Of a DNA stretch of 64,000 nt, positions 45,888 through 55,334 are shown piece by piece; positions within the stretch are counted from its first letter, which is position 1; each line of letters starts with the position of its first letter. A program made the position numbers and the translations under genes. Location of the stretch: the NCBI RefSeq assembly GCF_002091675.1, contig NZ_BDAE01000010.1, positions 1 to 64,000 on the forward strand, read 5' to 3'. A model generated the notes under the pieces. The model did not search any database, had not been told where the DNA came from, and saw only the letters and a list, made by a program, of their open reading frames with translations. The stretch is from Pseudomonas luteola NBRC 103146. GTDB lineage: Bacteria; Pseudomonadota; Gammaproteobacteria; Pseudomonadales; Pseudomonadaceae.

Positions 45888-46997
45888 TCAAGCCGAGGCG
45901 TTGGCAGACGTGTTTATCCGGCTTCCGGTAGTGCCTGTAATAGGCTTTGCTGGAATCTGTTTGATGGACTTCTTCACTGTCTCTGCAACACGATAACCAT
46001 TTGGATTCTGCGATTGCCAGCGCCAAGCATCGGCAATCATCTGCGTCAGGCTGCGTTCTGCTCTCCAACCCAGTTCCTGTTCGGCTTTGTGAGGATCGGC
46101 CCAGCACTCCGCAACATCCCCCTCGCGGCGAGGCGCCAAGCGATAGGGCAGCTGCATCTGTGCAACCTCTTCAAACACCCTGACTAACTCCAGTACCGAA
46201 TAGCCGCGCCCGGTTCCGAGGTTCCAGACGTGCGCTCCCTTGACGCTTTGCAGCTTGCGCAGGGCGGAAAGATGTCCTTTGGCCAGATCGACCACATGGA
46301 TGTAATCACGTATCCCGGTACCGTCTGGAGTAGGGTAATCCGAGCCATAAATGCTCAAGCGCTCCAAACGGCCAATGGCTACCTGCGTGATGTATGGCAG
46401 AAGGTTATTGGGAATGCCACTTGGGTCTTCACCAATCATGCCGGATTCGTGTGCACCTATGGGATTGAAATAGCGCAACAGGGCAATGGACCAGCGAGGA
46501 TCTGCAGCAGCCAGATCGCGCAGCAGGTTTTCAACCATGAGCTTGGATTGCCCGTACGGATTGGTTGGTATACCGGTAGGTGCCTGCTCGCTGATAGGAA
46601 CCGTGTCAGGCATGCCGTAAACGGTTGCTGATGAACTGAATACCAGCTTGAAGACACCCGCGTCAGCCATTGCCTGGCAAAGCGTCAGGCTGCCACCCAC
46701 ATTATTGTCGTAATAGCTCAACGGGTGTCTGACGCTTTCGCCTACTGCTTTGAGCCCGGCAAAGTGCAGGACAGCCTCGATTGGATATTGTGCAAACAGA
46801 GCATCCAACTGCGCGCGTCGGCGTATATCACCTTTGACGAAATGCACGCTGCGGCCAGCTAGCTGCTCGACCCGTTGTAATGCTACACGTGAACTGTTGC
46901 ACAGGTTATCCAACACGAGAACGTCTTGCCCTGACAGTAACAGCTCCAAAACAGCATGCGACCCTATATAACCCGCGCCCCCAGTCACAAGAATCAT
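45888..46997 (-). CDS. galE: UDP-glucose 4-epimerase
   Basis: The 369-residue short-chain dehydrogenase interconverts UDP-glucose and UDP-galactose. It begins MILVTGGAGYIGSHAVLELL and has the Ser-Tyr-Lys triad in FSSSATVYGMPD and NPYGQSKLMVE. The ATG at 46997 has a GGAG site; the longer frame to 47117 crosses the promoter gap. It is about 30 residues longer than E. coli GalE, because of a Ser/Thr/Lys-rich C-terminal tail. It could supply UDP-galactose to the mutase encoded on the other strand. Confidence 0.92.
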   Translation of the reverse strand: MILVTGGAGYIGSHAVLELLLSGQDVLVLDNLCNSSRVALQRVEQLAGRSVHFVKGDIRRRAQLDALFAQYPIEAVLHFAGLKAVGESVRHPLSYYDNNVGGSLTLCQAMADAGVFKLVFSSSATVYGMPDTVPISEQAPTGIPTNPYGQSKLMVENLLRDLAAADPRWSIALLRYFNPIGAHESGMIGEDPSGIPNNLLPYITQVAIGRLERLSIYGSDYPTPDGTGIRDYIHVVDLAKGHLSALRKLQSVKGAHVWNLGTGRGYSVLELVRVFEEVAQMQLPYRLAPRREGDVAECWADPHKAEQELGWRAERSLTQMIADAWRWQSQNPNGYRVAETVKKSIKQIPAKPITGTTGSRINTSANASA

Positions 46998-47202
46998 CGT
47001 CACGCTCCATTGATCTAGTCGTAATACAAAGCACGCCGACACAGCGAAGCGCTGAACGAGGTTCAGCGGCCTATTCGAAGCGGCAAACAAGACAGGCCAT
47101 GCACAAAGAATATGCATGTATAAAGCCAGACCCGGTGATATGACGACTAGTTCCTACAGGAATGAGGTAAGTGTAAAAAAACATGTATCGACGAAAGGGT
47201 TG

Positions 47203-47230
47203 GAACTGGGTTTGCTCAGAACCAGTCTCA
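47203..47230 (+). promoter_or_regulatory. Possible AlgU (sigma-E type) promoter upstream of the glycan genes
   Basis: GAACTG, 17 nt, then TCTCA resembles the AlgU consensus GAACTT-N16/17-TCtGA with mismatches in both boxes. It is about 200 bp before the glycosyltransferase start. The surrounding 432-bp gap (46998-47429) holds no convincing gene; the minus-strand frame at 47071-47412 has no coding signs. Confidence 0.3.
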
Positions 47231-47429
47231 CCGCCCAGTGACTCTATTGATATTCGATGATGTTCGAATGCAAGGTGTTCTGATTTTTGCCGGTTTTGGC
47301 GTATTGAGTAGCCGGCGGGTTTAGCTCTTAAATGGAAAGAATCGGATCTTTCCAACGGGAAAAGGCATAGAACTCGATTCGTGTTGTACGAGTTCCTGAC
47401 TTGGTCATACACGAGTTAAGGAGTAATCG

Positions 47430-48620
47430 ATGAGCTGGGCTGGACCCTTTCAATATGAGATTGGCAAGTCAAAGCCGTCATCCAGAACGGAAATGGGCTT
47501 TGATGCATCAGGCAGGGAAAACCTTCCTACCCTGATCTGTCTTTCCCATCTGCGCTGGAATTTCGTCTACCAACGGCCTCAGCACTTGATGTCCCGCTTT
47601 GCGCGCGACTACAACGTACTGTTCTTTGAAGAGCCGATGCCATCGGATGAACCCAATCCCTGGCTTGAAGAAATCGAAGCTGATCTAGGCGTTACGCGTC
47701 TGGTACCCAGACTGCCTGCTGACGTACAGGGCGAGGCGGCTGAGGCAGTATTGAAGCGTCTGCTGGACAGATACGTCGAAGAGTCCGGAATCGAGGAGGC
47801 GGTTCTCTGGTATTACACTCCCATGAGTTGGCCCTTCAGCCATCACCTCAAATCCACGCTTACCGTGTATGACTGCATGGATGAGCTTTCTGCTTTCCGA
47901 GGCGCGCCGCCGGAAATGCTAGAGCGTGAACGACTTCTGTTGGAAAAGGCCGATGTGGTGTTTACGGGTGGTTATAGCCTGTATGAGGCCAAGCGCGAGC
48001 GCCACCCTAATGCCCATCCTTTCCCGAGCAGTGTAGATATCGCTCATTTCGCTCAAGCCCGCGCCGAGCAGCTTGATCCTGATGACCAGAACAGTATTCC
48101 GCATCCGCGTCTTGGGTTTTATGGCGTGATTGACGAGCGTCTGGATATCGATTTGCTGGCCGAGGTCGCGCGTCAACGGCCTGATTGGCACATTGTGCTG
48201 ATTGGTCCGGTTGTCAAGATAGATCCCAATAGTTTGCCTAAGCTCGACAATATTCATCTCTTGGGCGGCAAGGTATATGACGAGCTGCCCCATTATCTTG
48301 CGGGCTGGGACGTCGCGATCATGCCTTTTGCCTTAAACGAGTCAACACGTTTCATCAGCCCTACCAAGACGCCCGAGTACTTGGCAGGCGGTAAGCCTGT
48401 CGTATCGACACCCATTACCGATGTGGTACGCACCTATGGTGAGTCGGGTATCGTCCGTATTGCAGATAGCGCTGAAACATTCATTCGTGCCGTAGAGGCT
48501 TCGCTGGTAGATGCCCAGGATCGGGAAGGGCTTTTGAAACAGGCCGATTCTATCCTGGGTGAAATGTCATGGGATGCCACTTGGCAGGGCATGACGGAGC
48601 AAATGAAATGCGCACGATAA
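47430..48620 (+). CDS. Glycosyltransferase, GT-B fold (family 1-like)
   Basis: The 396-residue cytoplasmic protein has two Rossmann-like halves. The first holds LICLSHLRWNFVYQRPQHLM and VYDCMDELSAF. The second has LGFYGVIDERLDIDLLAEVA, IMPFALNESTRFISPTKTPEYLAGGKPV near residues 290-330. The ExSTRFISPTKTPEYLA segment is typical of TuaH-like GT1 glycosyltransferases. It starts with a AAGGAG site and leads the four-gene glycan run; glf follows 14 bp later. It could transfer a hexose or galactofuranose, but the donor is unproven. Confidence 0.85.
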   Translation: MSWAGPFQYEIGKSKPSSRTEMGFDASGRENLPTLICLSHLRWNFVYQRPQHLMSRFARDYNVLFFEEPMPSDEPNPWLEEIEADLGVTRLVPRLPADVQGEAAEAVLKRLLDRYVEESGIEEAVLWYYTPMSWPFSHHLKSTLTVYDCMDELSAFRGAPPEMLERERLLLEKADVVFTGGYSLYEAKRERHPNAHPFPSSVDIAHFAQARAEQLDPDDQNSIPHPRLGFYGVIDERLDIDLLAEVARQRPDWHIVLIGPVVKIDPNSLPKLDNIHLLGGKVYDELPHYLAGWDVAIMPFALNESTRFISPTKTPEYLAGGKPVVSTPITDVVRTYGESGIVRIADSAETFIRAVEASLVDAQDREGLLKQADSILGEMSWDATWQGMTEQMKCAR

Positions 48621-48634
48621 ACGAGGGGGAAGCC

Positions 48635-49813
48635 ATGTCTGCAGGTGCAGCGAGTTCAAAAGAATCCCAGAGACGTGGGTTCGACTATCTGATCGTAGGC
48701 GCCGGATTTGCCGGGAGCGTACTGGCTGAGCGTCTGGCCGTAGGGCTCAATAAGCGTGTCCTGATTGTAGACCGCCGGCCCCATATTGCGGGCAACGCCT
48801 ATGATCACTATGACGAGGCAGGGGTTCTGATTCATCGCTACGGCCCGCATATTTTTCATACCAACTCGCAGCGGATCGTGGACTATCTTTCCCGTTTTAC
48901 CGAGTGGCGTACCTACGAGCACAAGGTGCTCGCTTATGTGGACGATCAACTGGTACCGATCCCGATCAACCGTACCACGGTGAATGCGCTGTATGGTCTT
49001 GACCTGAAAACAGACGAGGAGGCCGAGAGCTTCCTGAAAGGTCGGGCTGAACCGGTAGAGCCTATCCGGACATCTGAGGATGTTGTCATCAATCAGGTAG
49101 GCCGTGAGCTTTACGAGAAATTCTTCCGTGGCTACACCCGCAAGCAATGGGGGCTTGATCCTTCACAGCTGGATAAATCAGTCACTTCGCGCGTTCCTAC
49201 CCGTACCAATACGGATGATCGCTATTTCGGCGATACCTTCCAGATCATGCCATTGCATGGCTTCACCCGTATGTTTGAGAAGATGCTGAATCATCCCAAC
49301 ATCAAGGTCATGCTTAACACCGATTACCGCGAGATCCGTAACGAAGTCCAGTTCGATCAGCTGATCTATACCGGTCCTGTCGATGAATATTTTGATTATT
49401 GCTACGGCAAGCTGCCGTACCGCTCGCTAAAGTTTCATCACGAAACGGTCAATTCGGCGCAGTTCCAACCTGTGGCAGTCGTCAATTATCCCTCTGAAGA
49501 TGTTCCATACACCCGTATCAGTGAATACAAGCACCTGACCGGCCAAGAGCATTTGAAAACCAGCGTGACCTATGAATATCCGTCGGCGGAGGGCGACCCG
49601 TATTATCCAATCCCTCGCCCGGAAAATGCCGAGCTCTACAAGCGATATCAGGAGTTGGCTAACTCGACGCCTAACGTGACATTCCTGGGCCGCTTGGGTA
49701 CGTACAAGTACTACAACATGGACCAGGTCGTTGGACAGGCATTGACAGCCTACAAGCGTATCGCGGAATCGGAAGGTGTGGTTGAGGACACTGCTGAAGT
49801 CTCGGCAGTATAA
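48635..49813 (+). CDS. glf: UDP-galactopyranose mutase
   Basis: Glf (392 residues) is a FAD enzyme that converts UDP-galactopyranose to UDP-galactofuranose. The N-terminal LIVGAGFAGSVLAERLA FAD loop, GPHIFHTNSQRIVDYLSRF, VPIPINRTTVNAL, KFFRGYTRKQWGLDPSQLD and the C-terminal FLGRLGTYKYYNMDQVVGQA are all hallmarks. I use the ATG at 48635 with GAGGGGG before it; an in-frame ATG at 48608 is weaker. It strongly suggests that a galactofuranose-containing glycan is made here, with galE supplying the precursor. Confidence 0.95.
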   Translation: MSAGAASSKESQRRGFDYLIVGAGFAGSVLAERLAVGLNKRVLIVDRRPHIAGNAYDHYDEAGVLIHRYGPHIFHTNSQRIVDYLSRFTEWRTYEHKVLAYVDDQLVPIPINRTTVNALYGLDLKTDEEAESFLKGRAEPVEPIRTSEDVVINQVGRELYEKFFRGYTRKQWGLDPSQLDKSVTSRVPTRTNTDDRYFGDTFQIMPLHGFTRMFEKMLNHPNIKVMLNTDYREIRNEVQFDQLIYTGPVDEYFDYCYGKLPYRSLKFHHETVNSAQFQPVAVVNYPSEDVPYTRISEYKHLTGQEHLKTSVTYEYPSAEGDPYYPIPRPENAELYKRYQELANSTPNVTFLGRLGTYKYYNMDQVVGQALTAYKRIAESEGVVEDTAEVSAV

Positions 49814-49831
49814 AGACCGGAGCACATTACG

Positions 49832-50968
49832 ATGCATGTACCTGGGACTTTTAACAGTTTTTTCCTGGGTGGGTTCGAGTGCTCAACTCACCGCCGTTTC
49901 GATAACCGTCGCCTGGATTTGATCCAGGCGACGGGGCATGATCGCTTTGCGAAAGCCGACTTTGCGCGCTTGCGTACCCATCGCATTCAGGCTGCTCGTG
50001 ATGGTGTGCGCTGGCATCTAATTGAGACGCGGCCAGGTTTTTTTGACTGGTCGAGCCTGCTTCCCCAAGTCAAAGCCGCCCGGGAAGAGGGTGTCCAGAT
50101 TGTGTGGGACCTGTGCCACTATGGGTGGCCTGACGACATCGATATTTGGTATCCCGGCTTTGTGGAACGCTTTGAGCGATTCACAAAGGCTGTTGCCACG
50201 TTTATGCGTGACGAAGGCATAGAAGTACCCTTTTATTGTCCAGTCAATGAAATATCCTTTTGGGCATGGGGTGGTGGTGATACGGGGCAGTTCAACCCCA
50301 AGGGTGTCAAGCGGGGAGCTGAACTCAAGCATCAGTTGATCCGAGCCTCGATTGCTGCCATCGAAGCCATTCGTGGTGTTGCGCCCAAGGCTCGGTTCGT
50401 CCAGGCGGACCCACTCATCAATGTGATTCCTGCCTCTGGTAGAGCAGCAGACCGCGAGGCGGCCGAAGCCTACCGGCAGTCTCAGTTCGAAGCCTGGGAC
50501 ATGTTGTGTGGAAAAGCTTGGCCGGGGCTCGGTGGGAAGGCTGAATATCTTGATATCGTTGGGCTCAACTTCTATTCCGACAATCAATGGTTTAACGGCG
50601 GTAAAACCGTTTTTCGGGATGATCCACTGTATCGTCCCTTGCGTGGAATGTTGGCTGAGGTCTATGCCCGCTACCAGCGGCCGCTCATGATTGCAGAGAC
50701 AGGAGCGGAAGGTGAGGCGAGGCCTTCATGGCTGGCATACGTATGTGAAGAAGTTCGTAACGCCATGGCTCAGGATATCCCTGTCGAAGGCATTTGCCTG
50801 TATCCCATCTTGGACTATCCGGGATGGAACGATGAGCGCCTATGTGAAGTCGGTTTATATGGTTATGCTGATCCTCAGGGTCATCGAGCCATTTATTCTC
50901 CGTTGGCAGAAGAGCTGGAGCGTCAACAGGCTCAGTTCGCTGCGATGGCTGAAGGGCAGGCTTCATGA
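49832..50968 (+). CDS. Clan GH-A glycosidase-like protein
   Basis: The 378-residue TIM-barrel protein resembles family 1-type glycosidases. It has an acid/base Glu in YCPVNEISFWAWGGGD (Glu140), and a nucleophile Glu in LMIAETGAEG (Glu289), with DGVRWHLIETRPGFFDWS near the N-terminus. There is no signal peptide, so it is probably cytoplasmic. Its tight position between glf and the ABC exporter suggests action on the glycan or its precursor, perhaps as a trimming or transfer enzyme. Substrate is unknown. Its stop overlaps the ABC gene by 4 bp. Confidence 0.78.
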   Translation: MHVPGTFNSFFLGGFECSTHRRFDNRRLDLIQATGHDRFAKADFARLRTHRIQAARDGVRWHLIETRPGFFDWSSLLPQVKAAREEGVQIVWDLCHYGWPDDIDIWYPGFVERFERFTKAVATFMRDEGIEVPFYCPVNEISFWAWGGGDTGQFNPKGVKRGAELKHQLIRASIAAIEAIRGVAPKARFVQADPLINVIPASGRAADREAAEAYRQSQFEAWDMLCGKAWPGLGGKAEYLDIVGLNFYSDNQWFNGGKTVFRDDPLYRPLRGMLAEVYARYQRPLMIAETGAEGEARPSWLAYVCEEVRNAMAQDIPVEGICLYPILDYPGWNDERLCEVGLYGYADPQGHRAIYSPLAEELERQQAQFAAMAEGQAS

Positions 50969-52767
50969 GCAACACTTCCAACTCTCCAGGGAGGCGACCG
51001 TTCCCCTCTCGTCCGATCGCGTTTCTATGGCGCTATGTCTGTCGGCGCCGTTTGGCGTTTGGAGGGTTGTTTTTCCTAATGGTTGGCGGCGCCACCTGCG
51101 CCGTTGCCGTTCAGTACGCCATGAAGCTTCTTGTGGATGCTATGGCCAGTGACAACCGAATGGAAGCTAATGTCTGGCTCCCCTTTGGTTTTTTCATCGG
51201 ACTTATTGCTCTTGAAAACATCCTGTGGCGAGGAGGTGGGTGGCTTGGCTGTCGGACTATTGTCAAGACAGGCGTAGATCTGCGAATCGATCTGTTCGAG
51301 TATCTGACCGGCCACCCAATGCGTTACTTCAAGGAGCATTTCTCTGGCGCATTGGGCAATCGAATCAATCAGACCAGCACAGCCGTCGCGAATATTTTTT
51401 CTGCGCTGACGTGGCGTATCGTCCCGCCCTGTACCGATTTCCTGGGGGCGGTAGTCGTTATGCTGTCCATCCGTTGGGAAATGGCGCTGGCGTTGATAGG
51501 CTTTGTGCTGCTGGTTGGCTGCATCATTACGGGTTTTGGCATCCGTGGCCGCCATAAGCATCAGGCCTTTGCCGAGCAAGCGTCGCGTGTAGGCGGAGAG
51601 GTTGTGGACATGGTTTCCAATGTCTGGACTATCAAGGCTTTTTCGGCTCAGGCTCGAGAGCGTGATCGCTTGGCGCGGGAACTGGGTGTTGAGGCACGTG
51701 CTCAGCGTCGTAGCTGGATGTACGTGGAGAAAGCGCGAGTTCTACACGATATATGCCTGACCTTGATGGCTGGCTCTATGCTGCTCTGGGCTATTTACCT
51801 TTGGCGACAAGGTACTGTTACGCCTGGTGACGTCGTCGTGGTGAGTGCACTGACCTTCCGTATTCTGCATGGCTCCAGAGACTTGGCGCTGGCACTGGTC
51901 GATGCCGCGCAGCAGTTTGGAACGGTAGCCGATACGCTCAAGGTGATTGCCCAGCCCCATGGCATTCAGGACACAGAAAATGCTGCTACTCTCAATGCCA
52001 AGTCAGGCTCCATCACGTTTGAGCATGTTTCATTCAGCTATCCTGACGGATCCAAAGTCATTGATGACCTGTCCTTGCACATTCCCTCAGGCCAAAAGGT
52101 TGGCCTAGTGGGCACCTCCGGGGCAGGCAAGTCTACGCTGATTAACCTTCTTCAACGTCTGGATGAAGTGAGTAGCGGTCGAATTCTTATCGATGGTCAG
52201 CCTATTCATGAAGTCAGCCAAGACAGCTTGCGCGCAGCCATCGCAGTGGTGCCGCAGGAGATCGCTCTCTTCAATCGTTCCATCCGTGAAAATATCCGTT
52301 ATGGAAAACCTGATGCTACGGATGAAGAGGTCTATAAAGCAGCTTGCCACGCCTATTGCGATCATTTCATACGCCAGCTACCGGAAGGGTACAACACACT
52401 GGTAGGCGAACGAGGGGCTCGCTTGTCAGGAGGGCAGCGTCAGCGCTTGGGCATTGCGCGGGCGTTTTTGACGGGCTCCCCCATCCTGATTCTGGATGAG
52501 GCGACCTCTGCGCTGGATACGCATTCGGAAAAGGAAATTCAGATGGCGCTGACGGACCTAGTTCGTGGACGTACCGTTCTGGCAGTAGCCCATAGGTTGT
52601 CTACAGTCGCATCGTTCGATCGGGTCATCGTAATGGACAAAGGGCGTATTGTTGAAGATGGCCCACCGGCTGTTCTGCAGCGAAGTGGAGGACTGTTCGA
52701 GTCGTTATGGACTATCCAGGCCAAGGGGCTTGATGACGTACAGGCCCAACACCGCAATGCAGGTTAA
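50965..52767 (+). CDS. ABC exporter, fused permease and ATPase, of the glycan cluster
   Basis: The 600-residue half-transporter has an N-terminal membrane domain (about residues 25-310) and a C-terminal ATPase with Walker A GTSGAGKST, signature LSGGQRQR, Walker B ILILDEATSALD and the switch His in AVAHRLST. It overlaps the glycosidase gene and ends the cluster before a terminator. It may flip a lipid-linked sugar, but it could also export something else. It is not closely similar in its membrane half to the exporter at 3774-5609. Confidence 0.87.
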   Translation: MSNTSNSPGRRPFPSRPIAFLWRYVCRRRLAFGGLFFLMVGGATCAVAVQYAMKLLVDAMASDNRMEANVWLPFGFFIGLIALENILWRGGGWLGCRTIVKTGVDLRIDLFEYLTGHPMRYFKEHFSGALGNRINQTSTAVANIFSALTWRIVPPCTDFLGAVVVMLSIRWEMALALIGFVLLVGCIITGFGIRGRHKHQAFAEQASRVGGEVVDMVSNVWTIKAFSAQARERDRLARELGVEARAQRRSWMYVEKARVLHDICLTLMAGSMLLWAIYLWRQGTVTPGDVVVVSALTFRILHGSRDLALALVDAAQQFGTVADTLKVIAQPHGIQDTENAATLNAKSGSITFEHVSFSYPDGSKVIDDLSLHIPSGQKVGLVGTSGAGKSTLINLLQRLDEVSSGRILIDGQPIHEVSQDSLRAAIAVVPQEIALFNRSIRENIRYGKPDATDEEVYKAACHAYCDHFIRQLPEGYNTLVGERGARLSGGQRQRLGIARAFLTGSPILILDEATSALDTHSEKEIQMALTDLVRGRTVLAVAHRLSTVASFDRVIVMDKGRIVEDGPPAVLQRSGGLFESLWTIQAKGLDDVQAQHRNAG

Positions 52768-52770
52768 ATA

Positions 52771-52797
52771 AAAAACCGGCCATTCAGGCCGGTTTTT
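52771..52797. terminator. Terminator of the glycan cluster and folE
   Basis: AAAAACCGGCC (52771-52781) pairs perfectly with GGCCGGTTTTT (52787-52797) around a 5-nt loop. It lies between the convergent ABC exporter and folE genes and can act both ways. Confidence 0.92.
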
Positions 52798-52811
52798 CAC
52801 GAGCATCAGAC

Positions 52812-53360
52812 TTATCGGTTAATAAGGCCCATGAACTCGGCGCGTGTTGCATCGTTGCTACGGAACTGACCAAGCATGACGGAAGTAACCATCGATGAGT
52901 TTTGCTTCTCGACGCCGCGCATCATCATGCACATATGTTGAGCTTCGATGACTACCGCTACACCCGCCGCGTTGGTGACTTTCTGAATCGCCTCGGCAAT
53001 TTCACGGGTCATGTTTTCCTGAATCTGCAGGCGGCGCGCGTACATATCAACGATGCGGGCAACTTTGGACAAGCCCAGCACCTTGCCGCTTGGCATATAG
53101 GCTACGTGAGCTTTGCCGATAAAGGGCAGCATATGGTGCTCGCACAGCGAATACAGCTCGATGTTTTTGACCAGTACCATCTCGCTATTGTCTGAAGTGA
53201 ACAGCGCATCTCCAACCACTTCTTCCAACGTCTGGTTGTAGCCTTTGCACAGGTACTGCATGGCTTTGGCGGCACGTTTGGGCGTATCCAGCAAGCCTTC
53301 CCGGGAAACATCCTCGCCTAACTGAGAAAGAATGGCGGAGTAGTGTTGTTCCAATGACAT
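52812..53360 (-). CDS. folE: GTP cyclohydrolase I
   Basis: The 182-residue enzyme makes 7,8-dihydroneopterin triphosphate from GTP for folate and, through QueD, queuosine. The zinc-site [18 protein letters not shown] and the C-terminal [12 protein letters not shown] with another Cys ligand are present. The ATG at 53360 has an AGGAA site; a GTG 24 nt upstream has less support. It is the type IA enzyme, not the FolE2 family. Confidence 0.93.
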   Translation of the reverse strand: MSLEQHYSAILSQLGEDVSREGLLDTPKRAAKAMQYLCKGYNQTLEEVVGDALFTSDNSEMVLVKNIELYSLCEHHMLPFIGKAHVAYMPSGKVLGLSKVARIVDMYARRLQIQENMTREIAEAIQKVTNAAGVAVVIEAQHMCMMMRGVEKQNSSMVTSVMLGQFRSNDATRAEFMGLINR

Positions 53361-53452
53361 GGTAATTCCTATGGATATTGACACCGCAGCGATGCGGGAT
53401 GAGGAGAGTAGGGGCTGCGGCGATTAAAATCAATTCTGACTGGAAAGCTAGG

Positions 53453-54010
53453 TTATTCGTCCCGACCTTCCAGCATGGTTCGTTTAAGCAGTACATAGAC
53501 GGCGCCAGTACCGCCATGGCGCGGTTGGCAAGACACAAAGCCCAGCACCTGAGAATGTTGACGCAACCAAGTGTTGACATGACTCTTGATGAGCGGACGT
53601 CGTCCATCAAGGCGCGCTGCCTTCCCGTGAGTAATGCGAACGCAGCGAACTTCGAATTTCGTTGCCTCAGCGATAAAGTCCCACAATGTCGCGCGCGCTT
53701 TCTCTACCGTCATGCCATGCAAATCCAGGCTGCCGTCAAACGGAATCTGCCCGGCCTTGAGCTTACGAATCTGGCTATCCTGAACACCATCACGTGCCCA
53801 GTAAAGCTCGTCTTCAGCCCCCACGTCGATGATGAACTGATCAGACAACCCATCAACCTTGATAGCTGCCGTTGACTGTATGGCGGCTTCACGACGCTTG
53901 ACGACCTGCTGACGATCCGTGCGCGGTTTACCGGTGTCTGCATGGTCATCTACCAAGCGTCGAACGCCTCGCATTTCACTGGCGAATGATGAGAAATCGT
54001 CGTCTGGCAT
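53453..54010 (-). CDS. Smr-domain protein (SmrA/YdaL-like)
   Basis: The 185-residue protein has a polar N-terminal part and a C-terminal Smr domain (about residues 95-180; SLDLHGMTVEKARATLWDFI, VRITHGKAAR, GFVSCQPRHGGTGAVYVLL) with the conserved LDLHG and HGxG motifs. Smr domains nick DNA or cut RNA. The ATG at 54010 has a strong GGAGG site 5 nt upstream; the much longer frame to 54316 runs antisense into the next gene. It is 92 bp upstream of folE, a neighbourhood I recall from P. aeruginosa. Confidence 0.88.
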   Translation of the reverse strand: MPDDDFSSFASEMRGVRRLVDDHADTGKPRTDRQQVVKRREAAIQSTAAIKVDGLSDQFIIDVGAEDELYWARDGVQDSQIRKLKAGQIPFDGSLDLHGMTVEKARATLWDFIAEATKFEVRCVRITHGKAARLDGRRPLIKSHVNTWLRQHSQVLGFVSCQPRHGGTGAVYVLLKRTMLEGRDE

Positions 54011-54059
54011 AGGGCCTCCAAATGATTTCATCATTTTACTGGATAGACATGCAGGTACG

Positions 54060-54584
54060 CTAACCTTCCAGCAACTCAGTGACATATTGCAAGGCCAGGC
54101 GTTGTCTATTCGCCCAGTTGCCTCCGATGCACCGATAGGTTTGCTTATGGTTATCCAGCCACGTTTTACAAGCCTCATAAAAGGCCAGGCGGTCTCGCAT
54201 GTCAGGCTGGCAGCGTTGTCCGTCGTTGCTCCAGGGTACTTCCCGCGGGTCCAGCAGCAGATGAAGATCGTAGTGGCGCGCAAGCAATGCAGCTTCCAGC
54301 CAGTCCGGGCAATCATCGAATAGAAAGCGGCTCCACAAGATGTTGCTTAAAAGATGAGTATCTAGGATCAGAAGAGCGGGGCGCTGCTGGCGTGCTGCGT
54401 CTTCATGTTCAAGCTGACGACGCGCGATAGGGGTGATGTCTTCGTAGGTAGTATCGCGCCCTAGCGTAGCAAAGTATTCCCGCACATATTCGCCTACCAG
54501 CATTCCGTCCAGATTGTCTTTGAGCGTTTGAGCCAACCATGACTTGCCAGTGGATTCAGGGCCTGTCAGTACGATCACCTTCAT
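54060..54584 (-). CDS. NadR-like ATPase, probable nicotinamide riboside kinase
   Basis: The 174-residue P-loop protein begins VIVLTGPESTGKSWLAQTL (Walker A GPESTGKS) and continues GEYVREYF, LILDTHLLSN and LLLDPREVPWSNDGQR. These are features of the kinase domain of NadR, without its adenylyltransferase or repressor parts. It overlaps pnuC by 4 bp, a pairing seen in nicotinamide riboside uptake operons. It would phosphorylate imported nicotinamide riboside to NMN and trap it in the cell. Another nucleoside substrate is possible. Confidence 0.87.
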   Translation of the reverse strand: MKVIVLTGPESTGKSWLAQTLKDNLDGMLVGEYVREYFATLGRDTTYEDITPIARRQLEHEDAARQQRPALLILDTHLLSNILWSRFLFDDCPDWLEAALLARHYDLHLLLDPREVPWSNDGQRCQPDMRDRLAFYEACKTWLDNHKQTYRCIGGNWANRQRLALQYVTELLEG

Positions 54585-55150
54585 ACGGTTGCTACCTCAC
54601 GTCGCCATACAAACCAGCCGCGCGCGGCCAAACCAACAAACAGTACATAGAGCAGGGCGGTCAGGTAGAGGGCCTTGTAGATAAAGAGCGCAACGTAGAT
54701 TACATCGATTACGAACCAAAGCACCCAACATTCGACCCGCTTCTGTGCCATCCAGAGCTGAGCAACCAGGCTAAAGCTGGTCAGCCCCGCATCCAGCCAG
54801 GGCTGGCTTGCGTCGGTATGGGTGCTCATTAAATAACCTAAGGCAATTGTCCCGAGAGCACCTACCAGCAGATTACCCAGCAGAGCTGCATTTGAAAGAC
54901 GAGTGACGTGTCGTCCTTGATGATCTTGTCCGCCCTTGACCCACTGCCACCAGCCATAGAGCTGCAGAACGGCATAAACGCCCTGAAGCAGCATATCTGA
55001 GTACAGTTTGACATCATAAAAGACCCAGGCATACATCACGACCATGACTAATCCGACCGGCCAGGCCCAAACATTTTGCCGAACCGTGAGCCAGACCGCG
55101 ATAACGCCTAAAACGGCTGCAACTATTTCAAAAGAAGACACCCTAAGCAC
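54581..55150 (-). CDS. pnuC: PnuC-family nicotinamide riboside transporter
   Basis: The 189-residue membrane protein has about seven hydrophobic spans and conserved PnuC residues in WPVGLVMVVMYAWVFYDVKLYSDM, LQLYGWWQWV and WVLWFVIDVIYV. Members transport the vitamin by facilitated diffusion, and the coupled kinase gives it direction. I see no TPP-riboswitch-like sequence that would suggest thiamine instead. The gene is divergent from uppP. Confidence 0.91.
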   Translation of the reverse strand: MLRVSSFEIVAAVLGVIAVWLTVRQNVWAWPVGLVMVVMYAWVFYDVKLYSDMLLQGVYAVLQLYGWWQWVKGGQDHQGRHVTRLSNAALLGNLLVGALGTIALGYLMSTHTDASQPWLDAGLTSFSLVAQLWMAQKRVECWVLWFVIDVIYVALFIYKALYLTALLYVLFVGLAARGWFVWRREVATV

Positions 55151-55334
55151 CCTGGGAAAATATGTCGGACAGGGACCGTATCTTACCTTCAGTTGTATCG
55201 CTCCGTTTTATTGAACGTATGCCAACGAAAAGTAAGGCCTCTGGTATTGTTCACGGCGTTCCGGTTGTAGACCTGACTCCCCAGTTGAATAAGCAAGCTA
55301 GCGCTGCTACCTCGGCAGCTATATGGAGAAACGA

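Noticed and set aside
47071-47412. 113-codon minus-strand ORF in the galE to glycosyltransferase gap
   Set aside because: Composition and residue pattern look random, it has no start support, and it covers the likely promoter of the glycan genes.
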